Positions 41,296 through 50,485 of a DNA stretch of 64,000 nt are shown piece by piece. The DNA lies in contig JADGRQ010000019.1 in the NCBI GenBank assembly GCA_017880775.1, forward strand, positions 1 to 64,000, in the 5' to 3' direction. The notes under the pieces were generated by a model. The model saw only the letters and a list, made by a program, of their open reading frames with translations. It was not told the origin of the DNA and searched no databases. The position numbers and the translations under genes are program-made. The DNA is from Burkholderiales bacterium (GTDB taxonomy: Bacteria; Pseudomonadota; Gammaproteobacteria; Burkholderiales; SG8-39). Each line of letters starts with the position of its first letter. The stretch's first letter is position 1.

Positions 41296-42876
41296 TCACG
41301 CCACACCCGCTTCGACCAACCTGCGGGTGTAATCGGATTTCGGTCGGTTCAAAACCTCCTCGAGCGACCCGCTCTCGACGACGAGGCTGTCCTTCATCAC
41401 CATGACCCGGTGCGCCATCGCGCGCACCACGTCGACGTCGTGCGTGACCAGGATGTAGCTCAATCCGTACTTGCGCTGCAACTGGCCAAGCAGTTCCAGC
41501 ACCTGCTTCTGGATGGTCACGTCCAGAGCGCTGGTCGGTTCGTCCAGCACCAGCACCTGCGGCCTCACGATCAAAGCGCGCGCGATCGCGATGCGTTGCC
41601 GCTGCCCGCCCGAGAACTCGTGCGGATAGCGGCGCAGCAACGGTTCGGCCGCGTCATTCTCCGTCAGACCAACATCGAGCAACGCCTGGATGACGCGCTC
41701 GCGCCGCTGCGCAGCATCCAGCGACGGTTCGTGTATTTCGAGTCCTTCGCCGACGATGGTTTCCAGCGTGAGCCGCGGTGAAAGCGACGACAGCGGGTCC
41801 TGGAAGACAACCTGGATCTTGCGACGCAACGCGCGCTTCTCATCGGACCCGACCGACCAGGGCGTGCCGCCGATCCGAATGTCCCCGCCGGACGCCACCA
41901 GACCCAACACCGCGAGCGCAAGCGTCGTCTTCCCCGAGCCGGATTCCCCGATGACGCCGAGGGTTTCGCCCGGCGCAAGCTCGAAATCGACGCCCTGCAC
42001 GGCGGTGAATTTTCCCTTCCTGAACCAGCCGATGATGCCCGGCAGGTGTTTCGGATAATCCACCCGCACGCCGTGGCCCTCCACGATCGATCCGCCGCCC
42101 GCGGGAAGCACCTCGCGCTGCGGCCGGCTGTCGATGAGCTTTCGCGTATACGGATGCCGGGGCCGCTGCATCACGTCGGCCGTGGTCCCCTGCTCGACCA
42201 GCCGGCCGCGCTCCATCACCGCGACTCGATCGGCGAAACGCCGGACCAGGTTCAGATCATGGGTGATCAGCAGCAACGCCATACCGGTCTCGGAACGCAG
42301 CCCGTCGAGCAATTCGAGGATCTGCATGCGCACCGTCATGTCGAGCGCCGTCGTCGGCTCGTCCGCAATCAACAGCTTGGGATCGCACGCGAGCGCCATC
42401 GCGATCATCGCCCGCTGTCGCTGGCCGCCGGAGAGCTGGTGCGGGTAGCTGTGCACGCGCAGCTCCGGATCCGCGACGCCCACGCGTTCCAGGGCGGCCA
42501 CCGCACCGGCATGCGCCGCGTCGCCGCGCAGCCCCTTGTGGATCTGCAGCGACTCGATGATCTGGTCGCCGACGGTAAGCACCGGGTTGAGCGCGGTCAT
42601 CGGTTCCTGGAAGATCATCGCGATATCGTGCCCGCGCAGATGGTGCAATTCCTCTACCGACATCCTAAAGATGTCGTTGCTGCCGAACATCGCTTCGCCG
42701 CTCAGGCGCGCAGCGTCCAGCAGGCGCAGCAGCGACAAGGCGGTGACGGTCTTGCCGGATCCCGATTCGCCGACCAGCGCCAGCTTGCCGCCGGCATCGA
42801 GCGAGAACGACACGCGGTCCACCACGCGGCGGGAGCCGAATTCAACGCAGAGCTCCCGCACTTCGAGCAGGCTCAC
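41296..42876 (-). CDS. yejF: Oligopeptide/microcin-C-type ABC transporter ATPase (fused double nucleotide-binding domain, YejF-like)
   Basis: The 526-residue product contains two ABC ATPase domains in one chain. Domain 1 has GESGSGKTVTALSLL, LSGGQRQRAMIAMAL and LLIADEPTTALDMTV; domain 2 has GESGSGKTTLALAVL, FSGGQRQRIAIARAL and LVLDEPTSALDVTIQK. This double-NBD form is that of YejF, which powers uptake of microcin C and peptides with YejA, YejB and YejE. The start GTG 42876 overlaps the YejE stop (GTGA). It is the last gene of the long leftward peptide-transport operon. Confidence 0.9.
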   Translation of the reverse strand: MSLLEVRELCVEFGSRRVVDRVSFSLDAGGKLALVGESGSGKTVTALSLLRLLDAARLSGEAMFGSNDIFRMSVEELHHLRGHDIAMIFQEPMTALNPVLTVGDQIIESLQIHKGLRGDAAHAGAVAALERVGVADPELRVHSYPHQLSGGQRQRAMIAMALACDPKLLIADEPTTALDMTVRMQILELLDGLRSETGMALLLITHDLNLVRRFADRVAVMERGRLVEQGTTADVMQRPRHPYTRKLIDSRPQREVLPAGGGSIVEGHGVRVDYPKHLPGIIGWFRKGKFTAVQGVDFELAPGETLGVIGESGSGKTTLALAVLGLVASGGDIRIGGTPWSVGSDEKRALRRKIQVVFQDPLSSLSPRLTLETIVGEGLEIHEPSLDAAQRRERVIQALLDVGLTENDAAEPLLRRYPHEFSGGQRQRIAIARALIVRPQVLVLDEPTSALDVTIQKQVLELLGQLQRKYGLSYILVTHDVDVVRAMAHRVMVMKDSLVVESGSLEEVLNRPKSDYTRRLVEAGVA

Positions 42877-43925
42877 TGTTCGTCCCCCTGCAGCACCTTG
42901 CGCGGATCGAGCGCATCGCGCAGCGCATCGCCGATCAGGATCAGCAGCAGCAGCGTGATCACCAGCACGACGAAGGTCGACAGCGATATCCACCAGGCGT
43001 CCAGGTTAGTCTTGCCCTGGTTGAGCAGTTCGCCGAGGCTGGGCGTGTCGGGCGGCACGCCGAGCCCCAGAAAATCGAGACTCGTGAGCGCGCCGATGGC
43101 CCCGGCCATCTCGAACGGAATCAATGTAACCACCGGAGTCAGGCTGTTGGGCAGGATGTGGCGGCGCATGATCTTCGCGTCGCTCTGGCCCAGCGCTTTC
43201 GCGGCGCGCACATAGTCGAGGGTTCTGTTCTTGAGGAATTCCGCGCGTACGTAGGCGGCGATGCCGAGCCAGCTGAACATCGACAGCAGGATGACGAGCA
43301 GCCAGAAGCTGGGCGCGAACAGCGACGAGAAGATGATCAGCATGTACAGCGTCGGCATCGCGCTCCAGATCTCGCTCGCGCGCTCCATCGCAATGTCGGT
43401 CCATCCCGCGAAGTACCCCTGTATGGCGCCGTAGAGCACCCCGAAGGCCGCGCACAGCGCGGTCACGATCAGCGCGAACACGACCGAGATGCGGAATCCG
43501 TACAGCAGCCGCGCGAGCAGGTCGCGCCCGCGGTCGTCGGTGCCGAGCAGGTTTTCGGCATCGGGCGGCGCCGGACTGGGCGCGCTCGCGAAGTAGTTGA
43601 TGGTGCTGTGGTGATAGCGATTCGGCGGAAAGACCGCCAGGTTTCCCGGCTTGGCGAGGTTCTCGCGGATCAAGGGATCCAGATAGTCGGTGGGCGTCTC
43701 GAAATCCCCGCCGAAGGTGGTTTCCGGCAGGGTCTGCACGATCGGGAAATACCATCGTCCCTCGTAGCGTACGGCGAGCGGCTTGTCGTTGGACAGCACT
43801 TCGGCCAGCAGGCTGATGCCGAACAGGAAGGCGAACAGCAGCACGCTCACGAACCCGAGCCGGTTGCTGCGGAAACGCCGCCACGCGCGGCGGCCCGGAC
43901 TCTCGCGCGATACCGATGGACTCAT
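42873..43925 (-). CDS. yejE: Oligopeptide ABC transporter permease, YejE-like
   Basis: The 350-residue inner-membrane permease has an N-terminal cytoplasmic segment then helices, with the OppC-type binding-protein-dependent transport motif in LDYVRAAKALGQSDAKIMRR. DAENLLGTDDRGRDLLARLLYGFR in the periplasmic loop is a YejE hallmark. The end LILIGDALRDALDPRKV is the usual OppC tail. It is five bases downstream of yejB and overlaps yejF. Confidence 0.9.
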   Translation of the reverse strand: MSPSVSRESPGRRAWRRFRSNRLGFVSVLLFAFLFGISLLAEVLSNDKPLAVRYEGRWYFPIVQTLPETTFGGDFETPTDYLDPLIRENLAKPGNLAVFPPNRYHHSTINYFASAPSPAPPDAENLLGTDDRGRDLLARLLYGFRISVVFALIVTALCAAFGVLYGAIQGYFAGWTDIAMERASEIWSAMPTLYMLIIFSSLFAPSFWLLVILLSMFSWLGIAAYVRAEFLKNRTLDYVRAAKALGQSDAKIMRRHILPNSLTPVVTLIPFEMAGAIGALTSLDFLGLGVPPDTPSLGELLNQGKTNLDAWWISLSTFVVLVITLLLLILIGDALRDALDPRKVLQGDEQ

Positions 43926-43929
43926 GGTT

Positions 43930-44976
43930 TCAGTCGAAGAACCTGACGCGCGGATCGACCCACAGGTAGCTGAGATCGCGCACCAGGGTGGTGAACAGCC
44001 CGATGATGGTGAACAGGAAGAGGCTTCCCAGCACCACCGGATAGTCGCGCCGAATCACCGATTCGTAGGACAGCAGGCCTAGCCCGTCGAGCGAGAACAG
44101 GGTTTCGATCAGCAGCGAACCGGTGAAGAACGCGCCGACAAACGCCGCCGGGAACCCGGTCATGATTGGGATCATCGCGTTGCGGAACACGTGCCGCCAC
44201 AGCACGCTGCGCTCGTCCACGCCCTTGGCGCGTGCCGTCAGGACATATTGTTTGCGGATCTCCTCCAGCACCGAATTCTTCGTCAGCACCGTGATCACGG
44301 CGAAACCGCCGATCACCATCGCAGCGACCGGAAGAGCGATGTGCCAGAGGTAATCGGTGATTTTTCCAACCACGCTCAAATCCTGCCAATTGAGCGATGT
44401 AAGGCCGCGCAGCGGAAACACTTGCGCGAATGAGCCACCTGCAAACAGCACCAGGAACACCACGCCCAGCACGAAGCTCGGAATCGCGTAGCCCGCCAGC
44501 ACGATCAGCGTCGTGACCGTGTCGAAGCGCGTGCCGGCGCGCACCGCCTTAGCGATCCCCAGAGGCAGGGAGATTGCGTAAACGAAGAAAAATGTCCATA
44601 GACCCAGGCTGATGGAGACCGGAAGCTTCTCCAGGATCAGCGGCCAGACGTCCTTGCTCTGGAAAAAGCTCTTGCCGAGGTCGAAGCGGACGTACCGGCC
44701 GAGCATCTGCACGAAGCGCTCATGCGCTGGCTTGTCGAAGCCGTACAGCTTCCGGATCTCTTCAATGCGCGCCGCATCGACGCCTTGGCGTCCGCGATAG
44801 CCGCCGCCCGCAGCAGGGCCTTCGCCGCCCCCTCCCGCATCGCGGCCCTGGAGCTGCGCGACCATCTGCTCGACCGGACCACCCGGCACGAACTGCATCA
44901 CGGCAAAGGTGATCAGCAGGATTCCAAACATGGTCGGAATCATCAACAGCAGCCGCTTCAGGATGTATGACCACAT
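43930..44976 (-). CDS. yejB: Oligopeptide ABC transporter permease, YejB-like
   Basis: The 348-residue permease begins MWSYILKRLLLMIPTMFGIL and has the OppB-type coupling motif EIRKQYVLTARAKGVDERSV near residue 225. An inserted Gly/Arg-rich segment (GRDAGGGGEGPAAGGGYRGR) between helices is longer than in E. coli YejB. ATG 44976 is chosen; the open frame runs further upstream without membrane signal. The gene is 13 bases after the receptor stop. Confidence 0.9.
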   Translation of the reverse strand: MWSYILKRLLLMIPTMFGILLITFAVMQFVPGGPVEQMVAQLQGRDAGGGGEGPAAGGGYRGRQGVDAARIEEIRKLYGFDKPAHERFVQMLGRYVRFDLGKSFFQSKDVWPLILEKLPVSISLGLWTFFFVYAISLPLGIAKAVRAGTRFDTVTTLIVLAGYAIPSFVLGVVFLVLFAGGSFAQVFPLRGLTSLNWQDLSVVGKITDYLWHIALPVAAMVIGGFAVITVLTKNSVLEEIRKQYVLTARAKGVDERSVLWRHVFRNAMIPIMTGFPAAFVGAFFTGSLLIETLFSLDGLGLLSYESVIRRDYPVVLGSLFLFTIIGLFTTLVRDLSYLWVDPRVRFFD

Positions 44977-44989
44977 GGCCGGCGCGCTC

Positions 44990-46792
44990 CTATCTTTTCC
45001 GCCACCAGGTGGAGATGACCCAGTCTTCCGCCTGGTAATACAACGGCCGCACCGCCGGCTGCTCGAACTTTCCCGCGCGATACGCCAGCCGGTAGGTATT
45101 CGAGTACCACTGCGGAATGACGTAATGGCCGTGGCGCAGGACGCGGTCGAGCGCGCGCAGGCGGGCGACGAGATCCGGCCGCGTCTTCGAGGAAACTGCA
45201 AGGTTGACCAGAGCGTCGACAGCCGGATCCTTCACGCCGATCAGGTTATTCGAGCCTTCCGTATCCGCCGATGCAGAGCCGTAGCGGTCGAGCAGCTCGC
45301 TGCCAGGGGCTTCATCCCCGGGAATCCGGATCGTGAACAGGTCGAAGTCGAACACGTCCATCCGTTTCTGGATCAGCGCGAAGTCCGCCCGGCGGTACTC
45401 GCCGCGAATGCCCAGCTTGGCAAGCGCCTGGAAGAATGGCGTGACGGTGCGTTCGCCGCCGCCGCTGTCGAGGTATTCGAGCGCGAACGCCTCGCCTTTC
45501 GCGTTGCGCAGCGCGCCGTCGCGGTAAGTCCACCCCGCCTCGGTCAACAGTTCCCTCGCCCTGCGCAAGTTCTTCCGCAGGCTGCCGGGAGGCGCCGTCG
45601 ACGGCGGTTGCGGAACCTCCTGGTTGAAGATGCTCGCGGGCAACTTGTCGCGCAGCGGTTGCAGGACAGCAAGCTCATCGGGTCCCGGCAGGTCTTTCGC
45701 CTCGAAATCGCTGGCGTTGAAGAAACCGCGCACACGCGTATAGGCGTCGTACATCAGCCGGCGGTTCATCCATTCGAAATCGAAGGCCAGCCCAAGGGCT
45801 TCCCGCACGCGCACGTCCTTGAATTTGTCGCGCCGCGCATTGATCAGAAAGCCCTGGAAATCCCCCGCGTTCCTGAACTCGACCTCGGACTTGATCAATT
45901 CGCCGGAATCGAATTTCTTTCCGGTATAGGTACGCGCCCACTCGCGCGCCGAGAATGTCCGGAGGTAGTCGAATTCACCCGCCTTGAAGGCCTCGGTCTG
46001 GGCGGTGGTGTCCTTGTAGATCTTGTAGGTAACCCGATCGAAGTTGTAGAGGCCGCGCCGCACGTTCAAATCGCGCGCCCAATAGTTCTGATCGCGCTCA
46101 TAGGTGATGTCGCGGCCGAAGTTCACGCGCCCGATCCGGTACGGGCCGCTGCCGATCGGCGTGTCCATGACCACTTGGTCGAACGGCTTGCCGGAGCCCC
46201 AGGCGCGGCTGAATACGGGAAGGCTGCCGACGAGCAAAGGCAAGTCGGCGCTCGCCTTCTTGAATTCGTAGCGGATGCTGCGCGGCCCCGTGACCGCCGC
46301 CTGCTTGACGTCCCCGAATACCACGCGGTATTGCGGCGCCGCCTGTTTGCTCATCAGCGTATCGAAGCTATGCTTGACGTCGTCGGCCATCACGGGCGTG
46401 CCGTCATGGAAGCGGGCGGCGGGATTCAGACGAAAGGTGACCGATAACCCGTCGGCCGCGACCTCGACGTCTTCGGCCAGCAAGCCGTAGGCGGTCGTCG
46501 GTTCGTCCATCGTGCCGGTCAGCAGGCCCTCGAATATCAACGCGCTCAGACCGGGAGGCGCAGTTCCCTTGAGAGTGAACGGGTTGTACTTGTCGAACGT
46601 GGTGATGCGCAAAGGCGGGACCAGTTCGATCTCGCCGCCTTTCGGCGCATCGGGGTTGACCCAGGCGAAGTGCGAAAACCCGGCCGGATATTTGACGTCG
46701 CCGAACTGGCCATACGCGTGTGCGGCCCACGCGGGCGGAGACAAAACGCCTGCGAGCGCGACCACGCATCCGATCAGGTTCAGTGGCGCCAT
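44990..46792 (-). CDS. yejA: Oligopeptide/microcin-C-type periplasmic binding protein (YejA-like)
   Basis: This 600-residue type II solute receptor (SBP family 5) has a signal peptide ending near PPAWAAHA, then AYGQFGDVKYPAGFSHFAWV, typical of YejA. The receptor-core motif DVKHSFDTLMSKQAAPQYR, PIGSGPYRIGRVNFGRDITY and the closing ISTWWRKR match YejA closely as I recall. It delivers peptides or peptide antibiotics to YejB/YejE. The start overlaps the end of the upstream double ATPase gene by 13 bases, so the two transport systems are on one message. Confidence 0.9.
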   Translation of the reverse strand: MAPLNLIGCVVALAGVLSPPAWAAHAYGQFGDVKYPAGFSHFAWVNPDAPKGGEIELVPPLRITTFDKYNPFTLKGTAPPGLSALIFEGLLTGTMDEPTTAYGLLAEDVEVAADGLSVTFRLNPAARFHDGTPVMADDVKHSFDTLMSKQAAPQYRVVFGDVKQAAVTGPRSIRYEFKKASADLPLLVGSLPVFSRAWGSGKPFDQVVMDTPIGSGPYRIGRVNFGRDITYERDQNYWARDLNVRRGLYNFDRVTYKIYKDTTAQTEAFKAGEFDYLRTFSAREWARTYTGKKFDSGELIKSEVEFRNAGDFQGFLINARRDKFKDVRVREALGLAFDFEWMNRRLMYDAYTRVRGFFNASDFEAKDLPGPDELAVLQPLRDKLPASIFNQEVPQPPSTAPPGSLRKNLRRARELLTEAGWTYRDGALRNAKGEAFALEYLDSGGGERTVTPFFQALAKLGIRGEYRRADFALIQKRMDVFDFDLFTIRIPGDEAPGSELLDRYGSASADTEGSNNLIGVKDPAVDALVNLAVSSKTRPDLVARLRALDRVLRHGHYVIPQWYSNTYRLAYRAGKFEQPAVRPLYYQAEDWVISTWWRKR

Positions 46793-48483
46793 GCTTGGGG
46801 CATCGAGCCGAGCAGCTTGCGCGTGTAGGGATGCCGGGGATTGGAATATATCTCGTCGGAATCGCCGGTCTCGACGATTTCGCCTGCGCTCATCACCAGT
46901 ACCTGGTCGGCCATGTACCGGATCACGGCAAGGTCGTGCGAGATGAATATGAAACTCATCCGGTACTCGTCCTGCAGGTCCTGCAGCAGGTTGAGCAGCT
47001 GCGCCTGGACCGACACGTCGAGCGCAGACACCGATTCGTCGCAGATCAGCACGTCCGGTTTCATCGTGAGGCAGCGCGCGATCGCAATCCTCTGCCGCTG
47101 CCCGCCGGAGAACTCGTGCGGATACCTGAAGAACGAAGCCTGCGGCAGACCCACCTTTTCCAGCAGCTCGCAGGCGAGCGCGCGGCGATCGGCCTCGCCG
47201 GCCCCGATGGCGTGGATCTTCATCGGCTCGATGAGGATCTGGCCGACCGTAAACCTCGGGTTGAGCGATGCATAAGGATTCTGGAAAACGATCTGGATCC
47301 GGCGTTTGTATGCCATCGCGGTTTCCGGCGGCATCGACAGCAGATCCCTGCCGTCGAACAGGGCCTGTCCGCCCGACGCCTTGTGGAGCCGCACCAACAT
47401 GAGCCCGAGCGTGGTCTTGCCCGAGCCCGATTCGCCCACCAAACCCAGGGTCTTGCCCTTTGCGAGCTTGAACGACGCATCCTTGACGGCCTTGAATTCC
47501 CTCGTGCGGAACAGCCCGTCGCGCAAATAAAAACTCTTCGCTAGATGCCGCACTTCGAGAACGATCTCCTCGTTTCCCAGCAGGCCGCGCGAACGCTCAG
47601 GAATGTCCATAACGCTGACCGGCGGTTGCTTCAGGAAATCATCGATGACGGGCAGGCGGCGCGGACGGCGCCCGAGCGGCGGCCGGCACGCGAGAAGCGC
47701 GCGCGTATAGGCATCCCGGGGCGCTTCGAATATCTGCCGCACGCTGCCTTGCTCCCTGATTTCGCCGTCGCGCATGACGACGACATGATCGGCGATTTCT
47801 CCGACCAGCGCGAGATCGTGCGTGATGAACAGCATCGACATCTGCCGCCGCCGTTGCAAGCCGGCGATCAACTCGAGGATCTGCTTTTGGACGGTCGCGT
47901 CGAGCCCGGTCGTCGGTTCGTCGGCAATCAGCAGCTTCGGCTCACAGGCGATCGCCATGGCGATCATGACGCGCTGCTGCTGGCCGCCGGACAATTCGAA
48001 GGGATAGGCGCCGATCCTCGTTGCCGGCTCCGGGATACCGACCTCGCGCAGCAGTTCGAGCGCGCGCACCCGCGCCTGCCTTCTCGAGAACTGCAGCCGT
48101 TTCGTCAGGACCTCGCCGAGCTGGAAGCCGACGGTGAACACCGGATTCAGTGAGCTCATCGGCTCCTGAAAAACCATCGATATGTCGACCCCTCGCAGCG
48201 AGCGCAATTCACGCGGCGTGATTTCGAGAAGATTGCGTCCTGCATAAAGCACCTGGCTGCCCGGACGCACCGTGGCATTCTCGCCCGGCAGCAAACCAAG
48301 CATCGCCAGCGCGGTCGCCGACTTGCCGCTGCCGGACTCGCCGACCAGCGCGACCGAGGCGCATCGGGGAATGTCGAAGCTGATGCCCCTGACCGCCGCG
48401 AGCGTGGTGGTCTCGTCGACGCGGAAATCGACCGCCAGGTCGTGCACGCCGACCAGGGCATCGGTTTTGTCCGAGGCGCTCAT
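46780..48483 (-). CDS. Oligopeptide ABC transporter ATPase (fused double nucleotide-binding domain)
   Basis: The 567-residue protein has two ABC domains. Domain 1: GESGSGKSATALAMLG, LSGGQQQRVMIAMAI, LLIADEPTTGLDATV. Domain 2: GESGSGKTTLGLMLVRL, FSGGQRQRIAIARCL, LICDESVSALDVSVQ. In domain 2 the Walker B Glu is followed by Ser (DES) as in the DppF group. It pairs with the permeases and receptor upstream to form a second complete importer beside the YejABEF-type one. ATG 48483 overlaps the permease stop (ATGA). The start of the frame 650 bases upstream is an artefact of a long open frame. Confidence 0.88.
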   Translation of the reverse strand: MSASDKTDALVGVHDLAVDFRVDETTTLAAVRGISFDIPRCASVALVGESGSGKSATALAMLGLLPGENATVRPGSQVLYAGRNLLEITPRELRSLRGVDISMVFQEPMSSLNPVFTVGFQLGEVLTKRLQFSRRQARVRALELLREVGIPEPATRIGAYPFELSGGQQQRVMIAMAIACEPKLLIADEPTTGLDATVQKQILELIAGLQRRRQMSMLFITHDLALVGEIADHVVVMRDGEIREQGSVRQIFEAPRDAYTRALLACRPPLGRRPRRLPVIDDFLKQPPVSVMDIPERSRGLLGNEEIVLEVRHLAKSFYLRDGLFRTREFKAVKDASFKLAKGKTLGLVGESGSGKTTLGLMLVRLHKASGGQALFDGRDLLSMPPETAMAYKRRIQIVFQNPYASLNPRFTVGQILIEPMKIHAIGAGEADRRALACELLEKVGLPQASFFRYPHEFSGGQRQRIAIARCLTMKPDVLICDESVSALDVSVQAQLLNLLQDLQDEYRMSFIFISHDLAVIRYMADQVLVMSAGEIVETGDSDEIYSNPRHPYTRKLLGSMPQAWRH

Positions 48484-49526
48484 TTGATCCTCGGGTCCAG
48501 AGCATCGCGCAATGCGTCCGTCAACAGGCTGAACGCCGTGACCAGAACGGCCATCGCCGCGGTTGCAGCGGCGAGCTGCCACCATTTGCCGAGGATCAGC
48601 TCGTTCTGCGCTTCGTTCAGCATGCTGCCCCACGAAACGGTGTCGACTCCGACGCCAAAGCCCAGAAAGCTCAGTACCACCTCGGACTTGATGAACAGCA
48701 CGACGTGCAGCGAGATCTGCACCAGCACCACGTGGCTTACGTTGGGAAGTATATGCACGAACATGCGCCGCGCATCGGAAGCGCCGATCACGTCGGCCGC
48801 CCGGACGTACTCGCGCACCTTGTGCTTCATGTACTCGGCGCGGACCAGCCGGAATATCCCCGTCCAGCCCGTCAGACCGAGGATCAGGATCACCGTCGCG
48901 GTGCCTTTCTGGTTCAACACCGCGGCAATGGCCAGGATCAGCAGCAGGTAAGGAATCGAGGTGAACACGCTGTAGAACCAGTTGAACAGGTCGTCCACCC
49001 ATCCGCCATGGTATCCAGCCTGGGCGCCGAACAGCGTGCCGAGGAACGCGGCCAGAAGGGCGGCAGCGAGCCCCACCAGCAGCGAAGTCTCCGTGCCCTT
49101 GATCGCCTTCTGCAATACATCCCGGCCCCATTTGTCGCCGCCGAACGCAAGCGTCGCCGCCCTCGGCTCGGAATCGGACAGGCCGGCCAGCCCATTCCTG
49201 ATCTCGGCGAGCTCTTCGGCGAGCGGATCGACGACGCCGGTGTCGTCGGCCACCGGGCCGGCCGTAGCGTCGGGCGCCGCGGCCGCGGCTGGTGCGGCAT
49301 CGGGCCCCATGACGCTCGGCGGCGCGTAGCTGACACCAACCTCCTTTGACCAGTCACCCGCGATCCATCCGATCCGCGACGCCGCCACGATGGCGAAATA
49401 AATCACGACCACCGCAAGCGAGACGAGCCCCACCCGATCGCGGCAGAAACGCAGCCATGCGAGCACCCATAGTCCGCGCGATCCGGCATGCCCCCCCGCG
49501 GGCAATGCGAGCGCGTTGGTGCTCAT
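48480..49526 (-). CDS. Oligopeptide ABC transporter permease, OppC/YejE-like
   Basis: The 348-residue permease has the DppC-type loop motif EYVRAADVIGASDARRMFVH and a periplasmic insert rich in Ala/Asp/Pro (residues about 70-120), long for the family. FGGDKWGRDVLQKAIKGTET precedes the core helices. The tail LTDALRDALDPRIK is standard. It lies 16 bases after the OppB-like permease and overlaps the ATPase gene by four bases. Confidence 0.88.
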   Translation of the reverse strand: MSTNALALPAGGHAGSRGLWVLAWLRFCRDRVGLVSLAVVVIYFAIVAASRIGWIAGDWSKEVGVSYAPPSVMGPDAAPAAAAAPDATAGPVADDTGVVDPLAEELAEIRNGLAGLSDSEPRAATLAFGGDKWGRDVLQKAIKGTETSLLVGLAAALLAAFLGTLFGAQAGYHGGWVDDLFNWFYSVFTSIPYLLLILAIAAVLNQKGTATVILILGLTGWTGIFRLVRAEYMKHKVREYVRAADVIGASDARRMFVHILPNVSHVVLVQISLHVVLFIKSEVVLSFLGFGVGVDTVSWGSMLNEAQNELILGKWWQLAAATAAMAVLVTAFSLLTDALRDALDPRIK

Positions 49527-49542
49527 TGAATCGCGTTCCCGC

Positions 49543-50481
49543 TCACTCGAGTTCCACGCGCGGATCGATCGCCTTGTACAGGAGGTCGGCCGCCAGGTTC
49601 ACGATCATCGTGACGATTGCCACGTAAATCGTCACCGCCTTCAACACGGGAAAATCGCTGCGCTCGACCGCGAGGATCACTTCCCTGCCGATGCCCGGAA
49701 TGGAGAAGAATCGCTCGATCAGGAACGCGCCGACCAGCATTCCGGGAAGCTGGATCATCACGTTGGTGACGATCGGAATCGCGGCGTTTCGCAGCACGTG
49801 CACCCACATGACGCGGGTCTCGCTCAACCCCTTCGAACGGGCGGTACGAACGTAGTCCTGATTGATCTCCTCGAGAAAAAAACTGCGGTAAAGGCGGATG
49901 TCGGGGGCGAGCGAGACGATCACGCCAACGATGACCGGCAGCGCGCTGTAGCGAAGCAGATTCTCCGCCAGGTTGTTGCCCCAGCCCTGCACCGGGAACC
50001 AGCCGAACTGGTAAGCCAGAACGTACTGCGCCACGATGATGTACACCAGGATGCTGACCGATTGGCCGACCGTGCAGCCGATCATGATCGCGCGGTCGGT
50101 CAGCGACCCGCGCAGGTAGGTGACGAGCATCGCCGCTGCCATCGCCAGAATCGTGCTGATCACGAGCAGCGGCACCAGCACCGTCAGCGACGGTCCCAGC
50201 CGGGTCGCGATGATCTCCGAAACCTTTTCGTTGGTCGCCCAGCTGGCGCCGAAATCGGCACCCGCGATCTGCTTCACGAAGATCCAGAGCTGAACGGCAT
50301 ACGGCTGATCGACGCCGAGCTGTCGCCGGATGTTCTCGATCTGCTCCGGATTCGAGATCTTGCCCGCGAGGAGGTAGGCGGGATCGCCTCCGACCCAATT
50401 GAACAGTGCGAACACGAGCAGAACGACGCCCAGCAGCGTCGGAAAGAACTGCCAGAGCCGGCGAACGGCGTACGCGGGCAT
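49543..50481 (-). CDS. Oligopeptide ABC transporter permease, OppB-like
   Basis: The 312-residue permease starts MPAYAVRRLWQFFPTLLGVV, the typical OppB N-terminal helix, and has the coupling motif EINQDYVRTARSKGLSETRV and the C-terminal GAFLIERFFSIPGIGREVIL. It is the second gene of the operon, five bases after the receptor gene. No unusual feature. Confidence 0.9.
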   Translation of the reverse strand: MPAYAVRRLWQFFPTLLGVVLLVFALFNWVGGDPAYLLAGKISNPEQIENIRRQLGVDQPYAVQLWIFVKQIAGADFGASWATNEKVSEIIATRLGPSLTVLVPLLVISTILAMAAAMLVTYLRGSLTDRAIMIGCTVGQSVSILVYIIVAQYVLAYQFGWFPVQGWGNNLAENLLRYSALPVIVGVIVSLAPDIRLYRSFFLEEINQDYVRTARSKGLSETRVMWVHVLRNAAIPIVTNVMIQLPGMLVGAFLIERFFSIPGIGREVILAVERSDFPVLKAVTIYVAIVTMIVNLAADLLYKAIDPRVELE

Positions 50482-50485
50482 TTGC

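Noticed and set aside
44909..46447. 512-codon plus-strand frame opposite the YejA-like gene
   Set aside because: Shadow of the reverse strand gene; no ribosome site or domain.
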